From contig NZ_JACKXE010000001.1 of assembly GCF_014212315.1 (NCBI RefSeq), positions 372,001-436,000 of the forward strand: a stretch of 64,000 nt of DNA. The letters run 5' to 3'. Source of the DNA: Nocardioides luti. Lineage in GTDB: Bacteria; Actinomycetota; Actinomycetes; Propionibacteriales; Nocardioidaceae. Below, piece by piece: positions 50,114 to 58,913 of this stretch. The notes under the pieces were generated by a model, which saw only the letters and a program-made list of their open reading frames with translations, was not told the DNA's origin and made no database searches. Within the stretch, counting starts at the first letter, position 1, and every line of letters starts with the position of its first letter. The position numbers and the translations under genes are program-made.

Positions 50114-51706
50114 GTGCCCGTGTCACCCCGAGCCCTGCCGCTCACGCTCGCCGCCCTGCTCGCCCTCGCGCTCCCGTCGGGCGCGGGTGCTGCGGGAGCC
50201 GCCGGAGCCGCGGCGCCCACCGCGACCACCGGCCGCGCGGCGGCACCCGTGACTCAGGTGAACGACTGCTGGTCCACCGACAACGGCGAGCCGGTGATCG
50301 ACTCGTACGACGTCTCCCCCGCCGTCGTCGACACGGACGCCGGCCCGGTCGAGGTCCAGCTCACCGTGCAGGCCCACGACACCGGCGGGCCGGGCCCGGC
50401 AACCGGCCTGCGGTCGGTCAGGTTCAGCCTGTGGGCGGCTCAGCCGTACTCCGGCCCCCGCGACGGGCAGTCGTTGGACACCCTCCTGACCCAGGACAGC
50501 GACGGGTCGTGGCACGGCTCGGTCACCGTGCCGGCCCACACCGGCGCGACCTACAACTCCCAGATCACCGTCGTCGACGGCGCCGACGAGGGCACGCTCA
50601 GCGAGGCCCACCTGGTCTACGAGCAGCAGCAGGACGTCCTCACCGCGACCGGGACGGAGGAGTTCCCGGACGACACCACCGCCCCGACCATGACCGCCCT
50701 TTCCGTCAGCAGGACCCAGGTGGACACACGCCGCCGTGCGCAGTCGGTCGACCTCGAGGCGACCGTGACCGACGACGACTCCGGCGTCCAGCGGGTCGAC
50801 GTCTTCCTGCTCCGCAAGGACCGCACCAGCAACAACGGCGGCATCGACACGGTCACGCTGACCCGGGTCGAGGGGACCGACACCTTCCGTGGCCGGGTGC
50901 GGTTCCGGCGCTGGCTGGGCAACTCCCAGCGGGTGCTCTTCGCTGAGGTGGAGGACCGGGCAGGCAACACCCGCCGCTACCGCCGCGAGACCATGGCCGA
51001 GCGCGGCTTCGCGTCCCGCATCGACGTCGTGTCCGGGCCGTACAACGTGGAGGGGCCACGCGTCGTCCGGGTGCTGCGAGCGGCACCGTCGATCGACGTA
51101 CGCCGCCACGGCGGGTGGTACGCCGTCCGCGTCCTCCTCGCCGACCGCCAGGGCATCCGCGCCGCGCAGGTCCGGCTCGCCACGGACAACCCTCCCGCCC
51201 AGCTGCACCGTGTCTCGGGCACCGACCGCCGCGCGGTCTGGGCCGGCCGCGTCCACGTCCGCCCCTGCTCGTCGGGGCCGCGGACGACCGACCTGCACGT
51301 GCGCACCTGGGACCGGCAGGGCCGCACCGGCAACGACCACTCCCGCGACGTACGCCTCATCACCCGCGACCTCACGCCCGCCTGGGCCCGCAGCGTGTGG
51401 CGCAACACCCCGCACGTCTTCACCTTCGACGAGCCGGTCCACGGCATCTCGCCGACGAACGTCGTGGTGTACGACGCGGACGCCGCCGATCCCCACCAGA
51501 TCGCCGGCACCTGGGCCTGCCGCAACGGCGCCGGGTCGACCGTCGACTGCCTCACCGGCCCGGTCATCAAGGCGACCTTCACCGCCGACGACCCCGACGC
51601 CCCCGCCCCCGGCGCCGTCGACTGGTCCCCCGACCACCACCTCGACGTGCTCGACCGCAAGGGCAACCCGTCGGGGCTGCTGCTGTCGCCGATGGTGCTC
51701 GACTGA
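50114..51706 (+). CDS. large secreted protein with Ig-like modules, unknown function
   Basis: A 530-residue exported protein. GTG 50114 is 4 nt after AGGAGG and gives a signal peptide (RALPLTLAALLALALPSGAGA) cleaved near an alanine-rich stretch. The mature protein is beta-rich with modules opening PVIDSYDVSPAVVD, TMTALSVSRTQVD and PSIDVRRHGGW, which look like repeated Ig-like or cadherin-like sheets (DDDSGVQRVDVFL, ADRQGIRAAQVRL). No catalytic motif. Two more small secreted proteins follow. Confidence 0.75.
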   Translation: MPVSPRALPLTLAALLALALPSGAGAAGAAGAAAPTATTGRAAAPVTQVNDCWSTDNGEPVIDSYDVSPAVVDTDAGPVEVQLTVQAHDTGGPGPATGLRSVRFSLWAAQPYSGPRDGQSLDTLLTQDSDGSWHGSVTVPAHTGATYNSQITVVDGADEGTLSEAHLVYEQQQDVLTATGTEEFPDDTTAPTMTALSVSRTQVDTRRRAQSVDLEATVTDDDSGVQRVDVFLLRKDRTSNNGGIDTVTLTRVEGTDTFRGRVRFRRWLGNSQRVLFAEVEDRAGNTRRYRRETMAERGFASRIDVVSGPYNVEGPRVVRVLRAAPSIDVRRHGGWYAVRVLLADRQGIRAAQVRLATDNPPAQLHRVSGTDRRAVWAGRVHVRPCSSGPRTTDLHVRTWDRQGRTGNDHSRDVRLITRDLTPAWARSVWRNTPHVFTFDEPVHGISPTNVVVYDADAADPHQIAGTWACRNGAGSTVDCLTGPVIKATFTADDPDAPAPGAVDWSPDHHLDVLDRKGNPSGLLLSPMVLD

Positions 51707-51804
51707 TGAGCTCGTCCGGGGTCGAGGGAAAGCGGACCGGTGCGCCTCCGTGTCACCTACGATCCCGGAGCAGCGGGCGGAAGCCGCCGGCACCCCTGAC
51801 GGAA

Positions 51805-52389
51805 GTGAGCCCCACGTTGTCGAAGCGCGGCACGATCGCAGCAGTCATCACGGCCTTCCTCGTGGTCACGGGACCGGCCGCACACGCCGGCACCTGGAGC
51901 CACACCGACCCGACCGGCGATGCCCGCGTCGGCGCCTCCGGCAGCACCGGCGAGGGTGACATCGGCCGGGTGAAGGCGACGGCGAACCAGCGGACCCTGC
52001 GCCTCTCCTGGCGCGCCGCACCCGAGGGCACGTGGACCAACGGGATGTTCTGGCAGCTGGACACCGTCAAGTCGGATGCCGGCCCCGAGTTCATGATCAG
52101 CTGGACCTACGACCTGTCGGGCCGCGCCTACCTCGGCCGCATCGAGTCGTGGACCAAGGGCTGGGCGGGCGGTCCGAGTGCCACGCGCTGCAAGGGGCTC
52201 AAGGTGGCCGCGGCGAGCGGATCCACCCCCGGGCAGGACTACCGGGTGCCGCTCCGCTGCCTCAAGACCGCTGGCGTCAAGCCCGCCAGGATCCGCGTGA
52301 ACCTCGAGTCGTCCGACCTGAGCAGCAGCTACGCGCTCGACGCGGCGCGTGGGCACCACCGCTTCGGCCGCTGGATCTCGACGCAGTGA
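51805..52389 (+). CDS. secreted protein, unknown function (pair member 1)
   Basis: A 194-residue exported protein: signal IAAVITAFLVVTGPAAHAG, then a beta-rich domain beginning WSHTDPTGDARV and containing RIRVNLESSDL. One cysteine pair (TRCKGLK, LRCLKTAG) probably forms a disulphide. The start is chosen at GTG 51805, which puts the signal peptide first. The next gene overlaps its stop by 4 bp and encodes a related protein. Confidence 0.7.
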   Translation: MSPTLSKRGTIAAVITAFLVVTGPAAHAGTWSHTDPTGDARVGASGSTGEGDIGRVKATANQRTLRLSWRAAPEGTWTNGMFWQLDTVKSDAGPEFMISWTYDLSGRAYLGRIESWTKGWAGGPSATRCKGLKVAAASGSTPGQDYRVPLRCLKTAGVKPARIRVNLESSDLSSSYALDAARGHHRFGRWISTQ

Positions 52390-52952
52390 GGCGCACCCTG
52401 CTCATCGCGGTCCTGTCCGCGGTGCTGCTCGCGGCGGGCGTCCCCTCGCCTGCCGGCTGGTCCGCGAGCCGCGAGGTCCAGGACGCGGAGACCACCACGA
52501 TGACGGGTGACGTCGAGATCTCCAGCGTGACCTTCACCCACGGTCGTCGCCACATCAGCATGCGAGCCGAGTTCGCCAGCCTGCCCGACTACGTCGAGTA
52601 CTACCGCTTCGAGCTCCACGGCCCTCGCGGTCACTCCTGGTCGCTGGGGTGGGCGCACGAGTCCGCGCAGTGGGACGACCACAAGCGCGTCAAGTGGATC
52701 TACCTCTTCGAGCCGACGTTCCGTCACCTCCGCTGCAAGGTCGCCTGGCGCCAGGACCTCGAGGCGGGACTCGTGACGGCCCGGTTCCCCACGCGGTGCC
52801 TGCGCATCAAGGGCAAGGCCGTGCCGTGGCTGCGCATGCAGTTCTCCGCGGAGGACATCTACGAGGACAGCCACATCCAGGACTGGGCGCCCGGCGGCAA
52901 CAGCAACAACGGCGACCCGGGTCGGTTCACCAAGCGCATCCGCCGCGGCTGA
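52386..52952 (+). CDS. secreted protein, unknown function (pair member 2)
   Basis: A 188-residue exported protein: signal RRTLLIAVLSAVLLAAGVPS, then a domain with the same order of elements as the preceding protein (MTGDVEISSVTFTHGRRHISMRA; RCKVAWR and TRCLRIKGKAV for the cysteine pair; LRMQFSAEDIYED). GTG 52386 overlaps the preceding TGA in GTGA. The two look like diverged tandem duplicates, translated together. No known family. Confidence 0.7.
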   Translation: MRRTLLIAVLSAVLLAAGVPSPAGWSASREVQDAETTTMTGDVEISSVTFTHGRRHISMRAEFASLPDYVEYYRFELHGPRGHSWSLGWAHESAQWDDHKRVKWIYLFEPTFRHLRCKVAWRQDLEAGLVTARFPTRCLRIKGKAVPWLRMQFSAEDIYEDSHIQDWAPGGNSNNGDPGRFTKRIRRG

Positions 52953-52975
52953 GGCTCCCGACGTACGACGTGGTC

Positions 52976-53254
52976 ATGGCCATCCCCCTAGCCCCGATCG
53001 TCATGGCGTCGTGCGCCGCCCTGTGCGTCGGCGGGGTGGTGCTGATGGTCGTCAGCCGCAACGACCTGGTGGGCAAGCCGCAGAAGGTCAGGAACTTCAA
53101 CCTCGCCCGCTACCCCCGCATGCCGATCCAGCACACCCCGCTCGCGCCGATCCCGGACCGCTCGACGCGCTGGCAGGTCGGCCTGGGGCTGCTGATCTAC
53201 CCGTGGATCGGGTTCGTCATCAGCGGCCTGCTGTGGCTCGACTCCCGGCACTGA
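52976..53254 (+). CDS. small two-helix membrane protein
   Basis: A 92-residue protein with an N-terminal helix (PLAPIVMASCAALCVGGVVLMVV), a basic loop with proline-rich segment (RMPIQHTPLAPIPDRS) and a C-terminal helix (VGLGLLIYPWIGFVISGLLW). Both ends are probably outside. No family recognised. ATG 52976 is 23 bp after the previous stop. Confidence 0.6.
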   Translation: MAIPLAPIVMASCAALCVGGVVLMVVSRNDLVGKPQKVRNFNLARYPRMPIQHTPLAPIPDRSTRWQVGLGLLIYPWIGFVISGLLWLDSRH

Positions 53255-53266
53255 GTGCAGGACGCG

Positions 53267-53467
53267 TCAGTGCCGCTTCTGGATCAGCGCGACGTACGCC
53301 AGGGCAACGCCCAGGCCCGCGATGACCGGGCCGAAGGAGCGCTGGCCGTCGGAGCCCGCGAAGGTCCAGATCGCGCCGAGGACGATCATGGCCAGCGCAA
53401 CCAGCGACCACAGGATCTTCAGCGCCAGGGCCGGGCTGCCGTAGCGGTTGTCGAGGTCCGGCTTCAC
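53267..53467 (-). CDS. small two-helix membrane protein
   Basis: A 66-residue protein beginning VKPDLDNRYGSPALALKIL with helices LKILWSLVALAMIVLGAIWTF and FGPVIAGLGVALAYVALI. Two adjacent GTG codons (53470 and 53467) could start it; the second is exactly 7 nt after TAGAGT, so I choose it. It converges on the gene at 52976. Confidence 0.65.
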   Translation of the reverse strand: MKPDLDNRYGSPALALKILWSLVALAMIVLGAIWTFAGSDGQRSFGPVIAGLGVALAYVALIQKRH

Positions 53468-53474
53468 CACGCCG

Positions 53475-53480
53475 ACTCTA
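53475..53480 (-). promoter_or_regulatory. leaderless -10 box for the 66-residue membrane protein
   Basis: TAGAGT ends 7 nt before the GTG at 53467. Confidence 0.55.
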
Positions 53481-53526
53481 GCCGGGCGGCGACGGGCCCG
53501 GCCCGCCCATCGGCGATCATGTGCCC

Positions 53527-54321
53527 ATGGATCACCAGCAGGCACCGGCGAAGGTTGTCACCCTCTGCGGCTCGACGAGGTTCGAGGCCGAATTCGCCGA
53601 GGTGACCGAGCGGCTCACGCTCGAGGGGTACGTCGTGCTCGGACCCGGCACCTTCGACCTCCCCGACCAGCCGGACGCCGCCGCGGCGCTCAAGGACCGG
53701 CTCGGCGCCCTGCACCTGCAGAAGGTCCGGATGGCCGACGAGGTGTACGTCGTGGACCCGGACCCGGGCGGCTACGTCGGTGAGTCGACCCGGCGCGAGA
53801 TCTCGCTCGCGGAGTCGCTCGGCACGCCGGTCCGCTACCTCAGCCGCGACGAGCACCGCCCCGCGCCGGCCGGGCAGCCCGCGGGGACGGCGACGGTCGC
53901 CGACCTCCTGGCCGACTACCCCGTGCAGGTCGACATCCCCGTCGCCTGGGCGGACATGGACGCGATGGGGCACGTCAACAACGTCGTCTACTTCCGCTAC
54001 TTCGAGACCGTGCGCATCGAGTGCTTCGCCGCGCTCGGCCTGGGCCCGATCGGGAAGGCGACCGACGTCGGGCCGATCCTGCACTCGACGAGCTGCCGCT
54101 ACCGCATCCCGCTCACCCACCCCGACACCGTCACCGTCGGGGCACGCATCGGGGAGGTCGGCGAGGACCGGTTCGACATGACCTACCGGGTGGTCAGCCA
54201 CCGTCACGGCGCGGTCGCGGCCGAGGGCCAGGCGCTGGTCGTGACCTTCTCCTACTCCACCGGCACCAAGGCACCGGTCCCGGACGAGCTCCGCACCCGG
54301 CTGCTCGAGCTGAGCGACTGA
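53527..54321 (+). CDS. nucleoside deoxyribosyltransferase-like / hotdog thioesterase fusion
   Basis: One uninterrupted 264-residue frame with two unrelated parts. Residues about 8-108 resemble nucleoside 2-deoxyribosyltransferase-like proteins (VVTLCGSTRFEAEF, HLQKVRMADEVYVVDPDPGGYVG, STRREISLAESLGTPV). Residues about 128-262 are a 4HBT acyl-CoA thioesterase (VAWADMDAMGHVNNVVYFRYFETVR with the catalytic Asp). The linker is proline/alanine-rich, as in true fusions. ATG 53527 has GATCAT 6 nt before it; GTG 53521 is an alternative. What a base-exchange fold does on a thioesterase is unknown. Confidence 0.82.
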   Translation: MDHQQAPAKVVTLCGSTRFEAEFAEVTERLTLEGYVVLGPGTFDLPDQPDAAAALKDRLGALHLQKVRMADEVYVVDPDPGGYVGESTRREISLAESLGTPVRYLSRDEHRPAPAGQPAGTATVADLLADYPVQVDIPVAWADMDAMGHVNNVVYFRYFETVRIECFAALGLGPIGKATDVGPILHSTSCRYRIPLTHPDTVTVGARIGEVGEDRFDMTYRVVSHRHGAVAAEGQALVVTFSYSTGTKAPVPDELRTRLLELSD

Positions 54322-54349
54322 GCGCACTGAGCGCACTGAGCAACAGGCC

Positions 54350-54970
54350 TCAGCGCGCGGTCGCCGACCCGAGGTAGCCGTAGGTCCACGGCGTGTGCGG
54401 CCCGGGCAGGAATTCCGCCCGCACCGGCCCGAGCGCCAGCCCCGACCCGGCGACGAGGGCCGGCACGTCACGGCTCAGGTGGCACCCACCCGCGACCCGG
54501 CGCTGCAGCGGGTCGAGCCGGCGCTGCCACCGCGCCATCCCGGCCGTGGGAGCCAGCCCGTGCTCGAGGAACGCGAAGCTGCCGCCGGGCCGCAGCACCC
54601 GGCGTACCTCCTCCAGCGCCAGCGCGGGGTCCGGGATGGTGCAGAGCGTGAACGTGCAGAGCACGTGGTCGTACGTCGCGTCCGCCGCCGCGAGCCGCTG
54701 GCCGTCCAGCCCGACCCGGTGCACGGGCAGGTCGTGGCGGGCGCGACGCCGCTCGGAGAGCGCCCAGCCGCGGTCGGACGGCTCGACCGCGTCCATCCGG
54801 GTGACCGCGCTCGGGAGGTGCCGCAGGTTGAGCCCGCCGCCGAAACCCAGCTCGAGGACCGTGCCGCTCAGGCCGGCGCACGCCTCGGCGCGGAGCTCGC
54901 CGATCTCGCGGCCCTTGAGCGCCCGGTCGACGAGCCCGGGCACGACGCGTTTCTCCCACCAGCCGGTCAT
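54350..54970 (-). CDS. class I SAM-dependent methyltransferase
   Basis: A 206-residue methyltransferase: motif I VLELGFGGGLNLRHLP, acidic DAVEPS, and motif IV/post FTLCTIPDPALALEEVRRVLRPGG. It resembles ubiquinone/menaquinone-type small-molecule methyltransferases and short phosphatidylethanolamine-methyltransferase-like proteins; the substrate is open. ATG 54970 is 6 nt after TAGTCT, whose TAG is the stop codon of the upstream gene. Confidence 0.9.
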   Translation of the reverse strand: MTGWWEKRVVPGLVDRALKGREIGELRAEACAGLSGTVLELGFGGGLNLRHLPSAVTRMDAVEPSDRGWALSERRRARHDLPVHRVGLDGQRLAAADATYDHVLCTFTLCTIPDPALALEEVRRVLRPGGSFAFLEHGLAPTAGMARWQRRLDPLQRRVAGGCHLSRDVPALVAGSGLALGPVRAEFLPGPHTPWTYGYLGSATAR

Positions 54971-54976
54971 GCTCCG

Positions 54977-54982
54977 AGACTA
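54977..54982 (-). promoter_or_regulatory. leaderless -10 box for the methyltransferase gene
   Basis: TAGTCT ends 6 nt before the ATG at 54970 and contains the stop codon of the gene at 54980. Confidence 0.6.
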
Positions 54983-55363
54983 GGCGTCGGCCCGCGCGTC
55001 ATCACCCGTGCGCGCCGGCCGCGTCGACCGGCCGGCGACCACGCCGCTGGCGGCGAGCAGGACGAGCGCGAGGACACCGCTGCCGACCGCGGCGCGGAAC
55101 CTCGCCGTGCTGGCGGAGTAGCACTCGGCCCCCACCTCGTCGACGAAGGCACGGGAGTGCTCGCCGCCCGGCCCCTCGTCGTTGTCGTTGAGCGCGGCGT
55201 CCCACGGGGCGATGGTGCAGCCGACCTCGCCCACCGGTCCCCCGCCGTTCACGTCCGAGGCGCTGACGTCCACCGACGTGTTGTCGAACGCCAGGAACAG
55301 GCCGACCAGCAGCAGCAGGACGGCGCCGAGGAGGCAGGCCAGCGACACGCGACGAGGGGACAC
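54980..55363 (-). CDS. two-helix membrane protein, unknown function
   Basis: A 127-residue protein with an N-terminal helix (LACLLGAVLLLLVGLFLAF), an external domain of about 60 residues with two cysteines (VGCTIAPW and AECYSAS), and a C-terminal helix (AVGSGVLALVLLAASGVV). GTG 55363 starts MSPRRVS. No family recognised. The gene is between the helicase gene and the methyltransferase gene on the same strand. Confidence 0.7.
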   Translation of the reverse strand: MSPRRVSLACLLGAVLLLLVGLFLAFDNTSVDVSASDVNGGGPVGEVGCTIAPWDAALNDNDEGPGGEHSRAFVDEVGAECYSASTARFRAAVGSGVLALVLLAASGVVAGRSTRPARTGDDARADA

Positions 55364-55408
55364 AGCGGGACCCTACGACGTACGGGCGCACCCGCGCGGC
55401 CGGACGCG

Positions 55409-57124
55409 TCAGGCACCGTCCTCGGTCAGGCTCGCGGGTGGCAGCCAGTCGGCACCGAGCAGCTCGGCGAGGGCGGTGAGGCCGGTGGTGTCGCCGCCCA
55501 CGGTGTCGGAGGCGGCCGCGATGCGCTCCACCATCACCTTGCCGACCTGCTCCTCGACGGTGCCCTCGGCGTAGGCGATGTGCCACGGCGAGACCTGGTG
55601 GTCGCGGTGGGTGCGGCCGGTCACCTGGCGTCCCGCGATGCCCGAGAAGCGGGCCTGGTGGAAGATCCCGACCCGGGGCTCGGTGCTCGCCACGAGGCCG
55701 TCGTCGAGGGTCTCGCCGGCGTGCAGGCTGATCGAGGCGACGGTGGTGAAGACGCAGACCTTCGCCTGCCCGGTCTGGAAGCGGAGCCGCTCGGCCTCGG
55801 GGTCGAACCGGTCGCGGCCGTAGATCGTTGCCACCTCGATGCCGGCGTCCCGCAGCCGGTCGGCGATCGGGTCGGCGGCCGTCCCGACGAACTCGACCGA
55901 GCACGCCACCTGGCGCTCCGCCCGCACCTGCTGCGCGATCCAGTCGACCGTCGAGTCGACCCGGATCAGTCCGGCCTTCTGGCGGAACCGCAGCAGCGCG
56001 GCCCGGCCCTTCGCGACGTTGCGGCCGCGTCGGGCGATGTCCATCTCCCGGCAGAACTCGCCCCACTCCGCGTCGTACGACGCCCTCTCGGCCGGCGTGA
56101 GCGTCACCGGCATCCCGGAGATCGGCACCGGCCCCCACGCCGCCGCGCGGTGCAGCATGGCCGGCGGCCGCTCCTCGTCGAGCCAGCCGCGCACCAGCTT
56201 GAGGTCGGCGGCGCGCCGGGTCGGGTCGGTGGTCCACGTGGCGCCGTACCTCCCGTGCTCCACCTCCACCCCGTGCCGCTCGAGCGCGGCGGCGAACGTC
56301 GCGTCGGGCTTGGTCGCCGAGGTCCACTCCCGCATGGGCTCGCCGAGCACCTGGGCGTACGCCGGCGCGAGGTACGGCAGCTCCAGCGGAGTGTGCCCGG
56401 GCGTCGCGGTCGTCGCGATGACGAACGGCGCCTGGTCGTGCGGCCTGCCGTGGCCCGAGATCTTCGCCCAGAGCTTCCAACGCTTCGTGGTCGTACGTCG
56501 CAGCGCGTGCGCCTCGTCCGCGATGATCACGTCCCACGTGTGGTCCGTGACCTTGTCCAGCCGGTCCCACGTGATCACGACCCACTCGAGCCCGCCGTCG
56601 CCCAGCGCCGCGATGGTGCGGCACCAGTGCCCGATCGTGATTGCCGCGGGTCGGTCGGCGACGACGAGCACCCGCTCGGCGCCACGCAGGTCCCCCACCG
56701 CGCTCGCCCCGAGCACCGCCGAGATCGTCTTGCCCACCCCGGGCTCGTCGGCCAGCAGGAACAACCGCCCGCCCGCCTCGGCCCGCGCCGCGATCGCGTC
56801 CGCCGCCTCGAACTGGACCCGCCGCGGCTCCAGCGCCTCGGTCGGCTCAGGGTTTGGCGTCGGGCTGTCCGGGTTGAGCGTGTTCTCGACGAACCGCCCG
56901 AGCGTGTAGGGACCCGGGGCGTACGGCGCCAGGTGCGCCGGCAGGTCCCGCCCGACGTACAGATGCGTCTTCACCGCCGGGTGCCAGCTCGCCCCGTCGA
57001 CCTGGGTGCCGTACGGCACGTCCAGCACCCACAGCCGCTCCCCCGGCCCGGCCACCGGCAACGGTCGTGGCGCCGACCGCGGGCTGCTGCGTCGACGACC
57101 GCTGGATCGTCGCGTCCTGGCCAT
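55409..57124 (-). CDS. SNF2/DEAD-like helicase
   Basis: A 571-residue superfamily 2 ATPase: motif I LLADEPGVGKTISAV (GVGKT at 129-133), motif Ia VLVVADRPAAITIGHW, DEAH box in VIIADEAHAL, motif III ATTATPGHTPLEL, and motif VI VTGRTHRDHQVSPWH. The order is that of SNF2-type ATPases such as those in phages and mobile elements; a basic N-terminal tail (ARTRRSSGRRRSSPRS) may bind nucleic acid. ATG 57124 is 6 nt after TAGCGT. Composition matches the chromosome, so recent transfer is not evident. Role unknown; repair or defence is possible. Confidence 0.87.
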   Translation of the reverse strand: MARTRRSSGRRRSSPRSAPRPLPVAGPGERLWVLDVPYGTQVDGASWHPAVKTHLYVGRDLPAHLAPYAPGPYTLGRFVENTLNPDSPTPNPEPTEALEPRRVQFEAADAIAARAEAGGRLFLLADEPGVGKTISAVLGASAVGDLRGAERVLVVADRPAAITIGHWCRTIAALGDGGLEWVVITWDRLDKVTDHTWDVIIADEAHALRRTTTKRWKLWAKISGHGRPHDQAPFVIATTATPGHTPLELPYLAPAYAQVLGEPMREWTSATKPDATFAAALERHGVEVEHGRYGATWTTDPTRRAADLKLVRGWLDEERPPAMLHRAAAWGPVPISGMPVTLTPAERASYDAEWGEFCREMDIARRGRNVAKGRAALLRFRQKAGLIRVDSTVDWIAQQVRAERQVACSVEFVGTAADPIADRLRDAGIEVATIYGRDRFDPEAERLRFQTGQAKVCVFTTVASISLHAGETLDDGLVASTEPRVGIFHQARFSGIAGRQVTGRTHRDHQVSPWHIAYAEGTVEEQVGKVMVERIAAASDTVGGDTTGLTALAELLGADWLPPASLTEDGA

Positions 57125-57130
57125 CCGAGA

Positions 57131-57136
57131 ACGCTA
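57131..57136 (-). promoter_or_regulatory. leaderless -10 box for the helicase gene
   Basis: TAGCGT ends 6 nt before the ATG at 57124. Confidence 0.6.
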
Positions 57137-57199
57137 GCCGGGCCGACCGCGAGAGCGATCTGCCGACTCGCCGGGCGAGAACCTCTCGCGAGGGTCACG

Positions 57200-57799
57200 A
57201 TGGGAGACATGTTCATCGATGCCACCCCCGAGGAAGACGCCGACGGTGCCCTCGGTGCGTACTACCAACAGCAACGTGATGCGTGGGGCTTCCTCCCGAA
57301 CTACGCCGCCGCCTTCTCGACGCGTCCGGACGTCGCGGCCGCCTGGAACGCCCTCAACAAGTCCATCCGCGACGGGATGGAGCGACGCCGCTTCGAGATC
57401 GCGACGATCGGCGCGGCCCGGGCACTCGGCTCGACCTACTGCACGGCCGCCCACTCGAAATTCCTGCGGGACGCCTGTGACGACGAGGCCACCATGCTCG
57501 CCATCGCCACGGACCCGGACGGCGCAACTCTCGACGACCAGGACCGAGCCGTCTACGAGTTCGCAGCCAAGGTGGCTCAGGACGCAGCGTCGATCCAGCA
57601 GGAAGACGTCGATCGCCTCCGCGCGCACGGGCTCTCCGACGCCGACGTCGCGGACGTGGTCTTCGCGGCCGCCGCCCGGTGCTTCTTCACCCGCGTCCTG
57701 GACGGCCTCGGTGCGCAGCTCGACGTCCAGACCGCGCAGGCCTTCACCCCGGAGGTCCTGGCCTCGATGGTCGTCGGGCGCCCCGTCGCGGAGGTCTGA
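57200..57799 (+). CDS. AhpD-like / carboxymuconolactone decarboxylase family protein
   Basis: A 199-residue helical protein of the AhpD-like fold: WGFLPNYAAAFSTRPDVAAAWNAL and STYCTAAHSKFLRD with Cys81 and His85 of the reduced CxxxH form. The family includes alkylhydroperoxidases that use a cysteine pair; only one of the pair is present, so peroxidase chemistry would differ. An ATG at 57209 is an alternative start. Divergent from the helicase gene. Confidence 0.85.
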   Translation: MGDMFIDATPEEDADGALGAYYQQQRDAWGFLPNYAAAFSTRPDVAAAWNALNKSIRDGMERRRFEIATIGAARALGSTYCTAAHSKFLRDACDDEATMLAIATDPDGATLDDQDRAVYEFAAKVAQDAASIQQEDVDRLRAHGLSDADVADVVFAAAARCFFTRVLDGLGAQLDVQTAQAFTPEVLASMVVGRPVAEV

Positions 57800-57823
57800 G
57801 TCTCGACCGACGGCAGACCGGGC

Positions 57824-58756
57824 TCAGCGCAAGGCGTGCAGCTCGTCGAGAGCGCGATAGCCGCGCTCGACCACCTCGGCGACGACATCTGGTCGCCCGA
57901 GACGGATGGTCCACTCGAGCTGCAGGAGGATCTGGGTCGCCACGAGGACCGCGGCGCCCTCCCCGACCACGTCGAGGATCCTCGCCCAGAGCCGTCGCCG
58001 TACGTCGTCCAGCGGATCCTGGATGGTGTTCCACAGGAGGGTGACCAGATCGGTCGCTCGCGTGCCGCTGCCGGCGTTCCCGATGTCCACGAGCGCCACG
58101 ACCGCTCCGTCACGGACCAGGACGTTGCTGGGGTTGAGATCTGCGTGGACCATGTCCGGCGCCGTGGATGGCGGCGGCGCGTCGGCACACGCGAGCCGCA
58201 CGCGCTCGACCAGGGCCGACACCTCCGAGGAATGCCCTGCGATCTTGCCCACCGCCTGGCGCAGAGACGACTGCTCGGGCGTCTCGTGGAGGTCTGGCCT
58301 GACGGGAGCCGCTGCCTGACCGGTGGCGACCCGCCAGGCGTACGACCAGTGGTCGTAGTCCTCGGATGCTTGGCCGGCCTGGAGCTCGACGATCTCCATC
58401 AGCTGCTCGACGAGGGACGGGGTGAGCTCCGGCGCGGGAGCCGCGTCCACGAACTCCATCAGGTGCCACACATGAGTGTCGGTGGCCCCCACACCGAGCC
58501 AGGCGGGCGTGGGGTAGCCGCGCCAACGCATGTGTTCGACGACTCTCTGAGCTCGCAGGCCCTCGCCCAGGTGACCGGGGTGCGTCGAGGGCGCCGCCTT
58601 GAGAACGGCATCTGTCCCTCCGGTCAGTCGGACGCGCACGGCACCCGCGTTGAGACCTCCGGGGAAGCGACCGAGGACCGTGACCTCTGTCCCGGCCACG
58701 CTGGCCACGTCGTCCAGGACCTCGGCCGGCAGATCGACCGTCCGAGCATCCGTCAT
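57824..58756 (-). CDS. APH-like phosphotransferase
   Basis: A 310-residue protein-kinase-like phosphotransferase: catalytic loop MVHADLNPSNVLVRDG and metal site VDIGNAGSGTRATDL, where the usual DF/DW is replaced by DI. N-terminal lobe with VLKAAPSTHPG in the nucleotide-loop region. Antibiotic, homoserine and other small-molecule kinases share this fold, so the substrate is unknown. It is the last gene of typical high-GC composition before the accessory island. Confidence 0.82.
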   Translation of the reverse strand: MTDARTVDLPAEVLDDVASVAGTEVTVLGRFPGGLNAGAVRVRLTGGTDAVLKAAPSTHPGHLGEGLRAQRVVEHMRWRGYPTPAWLGVGATDTHVWHLMEFVDAAPAPELTPSLVEQLMEIVELQAGQASEDYDHWSYAWRVATGQAAAPVRPDLHETPEQSSLRQAVGKIAGHSSEVSALVERVRLACADAPPPSTAPDMVHADLNPSNVLVRDGAVVALVDIGNAGSGTRATDLVTLLWNTIQDPLDDVRRRLWARILDVVGEGAAVLVATQILLQLEWTIRLGRPDVVAEVVERGYRALDELHALR

Positions 58757-58913
58757 CGCCGCATCGTGCCACGACCGCTCATCGGCAGGTGCGGGTGTTC
58801 GGCCCTGCCCACAGGCGGCGGATGGGGCACCCCAAGACTGCGCGGCGCAGTGGGTGGGCGCGGCCAGTCTGAAGTCGGCAGGTTCGGTCGGTGCGTGATG
58901 TCACACTCCGCTC

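Noticed and set aside
54322..54339. Tandem GCGCACTGA repeats after the fusion gene
   Set aside because: Only two 9 bp copies at the gene end; no structure or function suggested.
54395..57799. Plus-strand open frame of 1134 codons
   Set aside because: Only the AhpD-like 3' part is real; the remainder is antisense to the methyltransferase, membrane protein and helicase genes.
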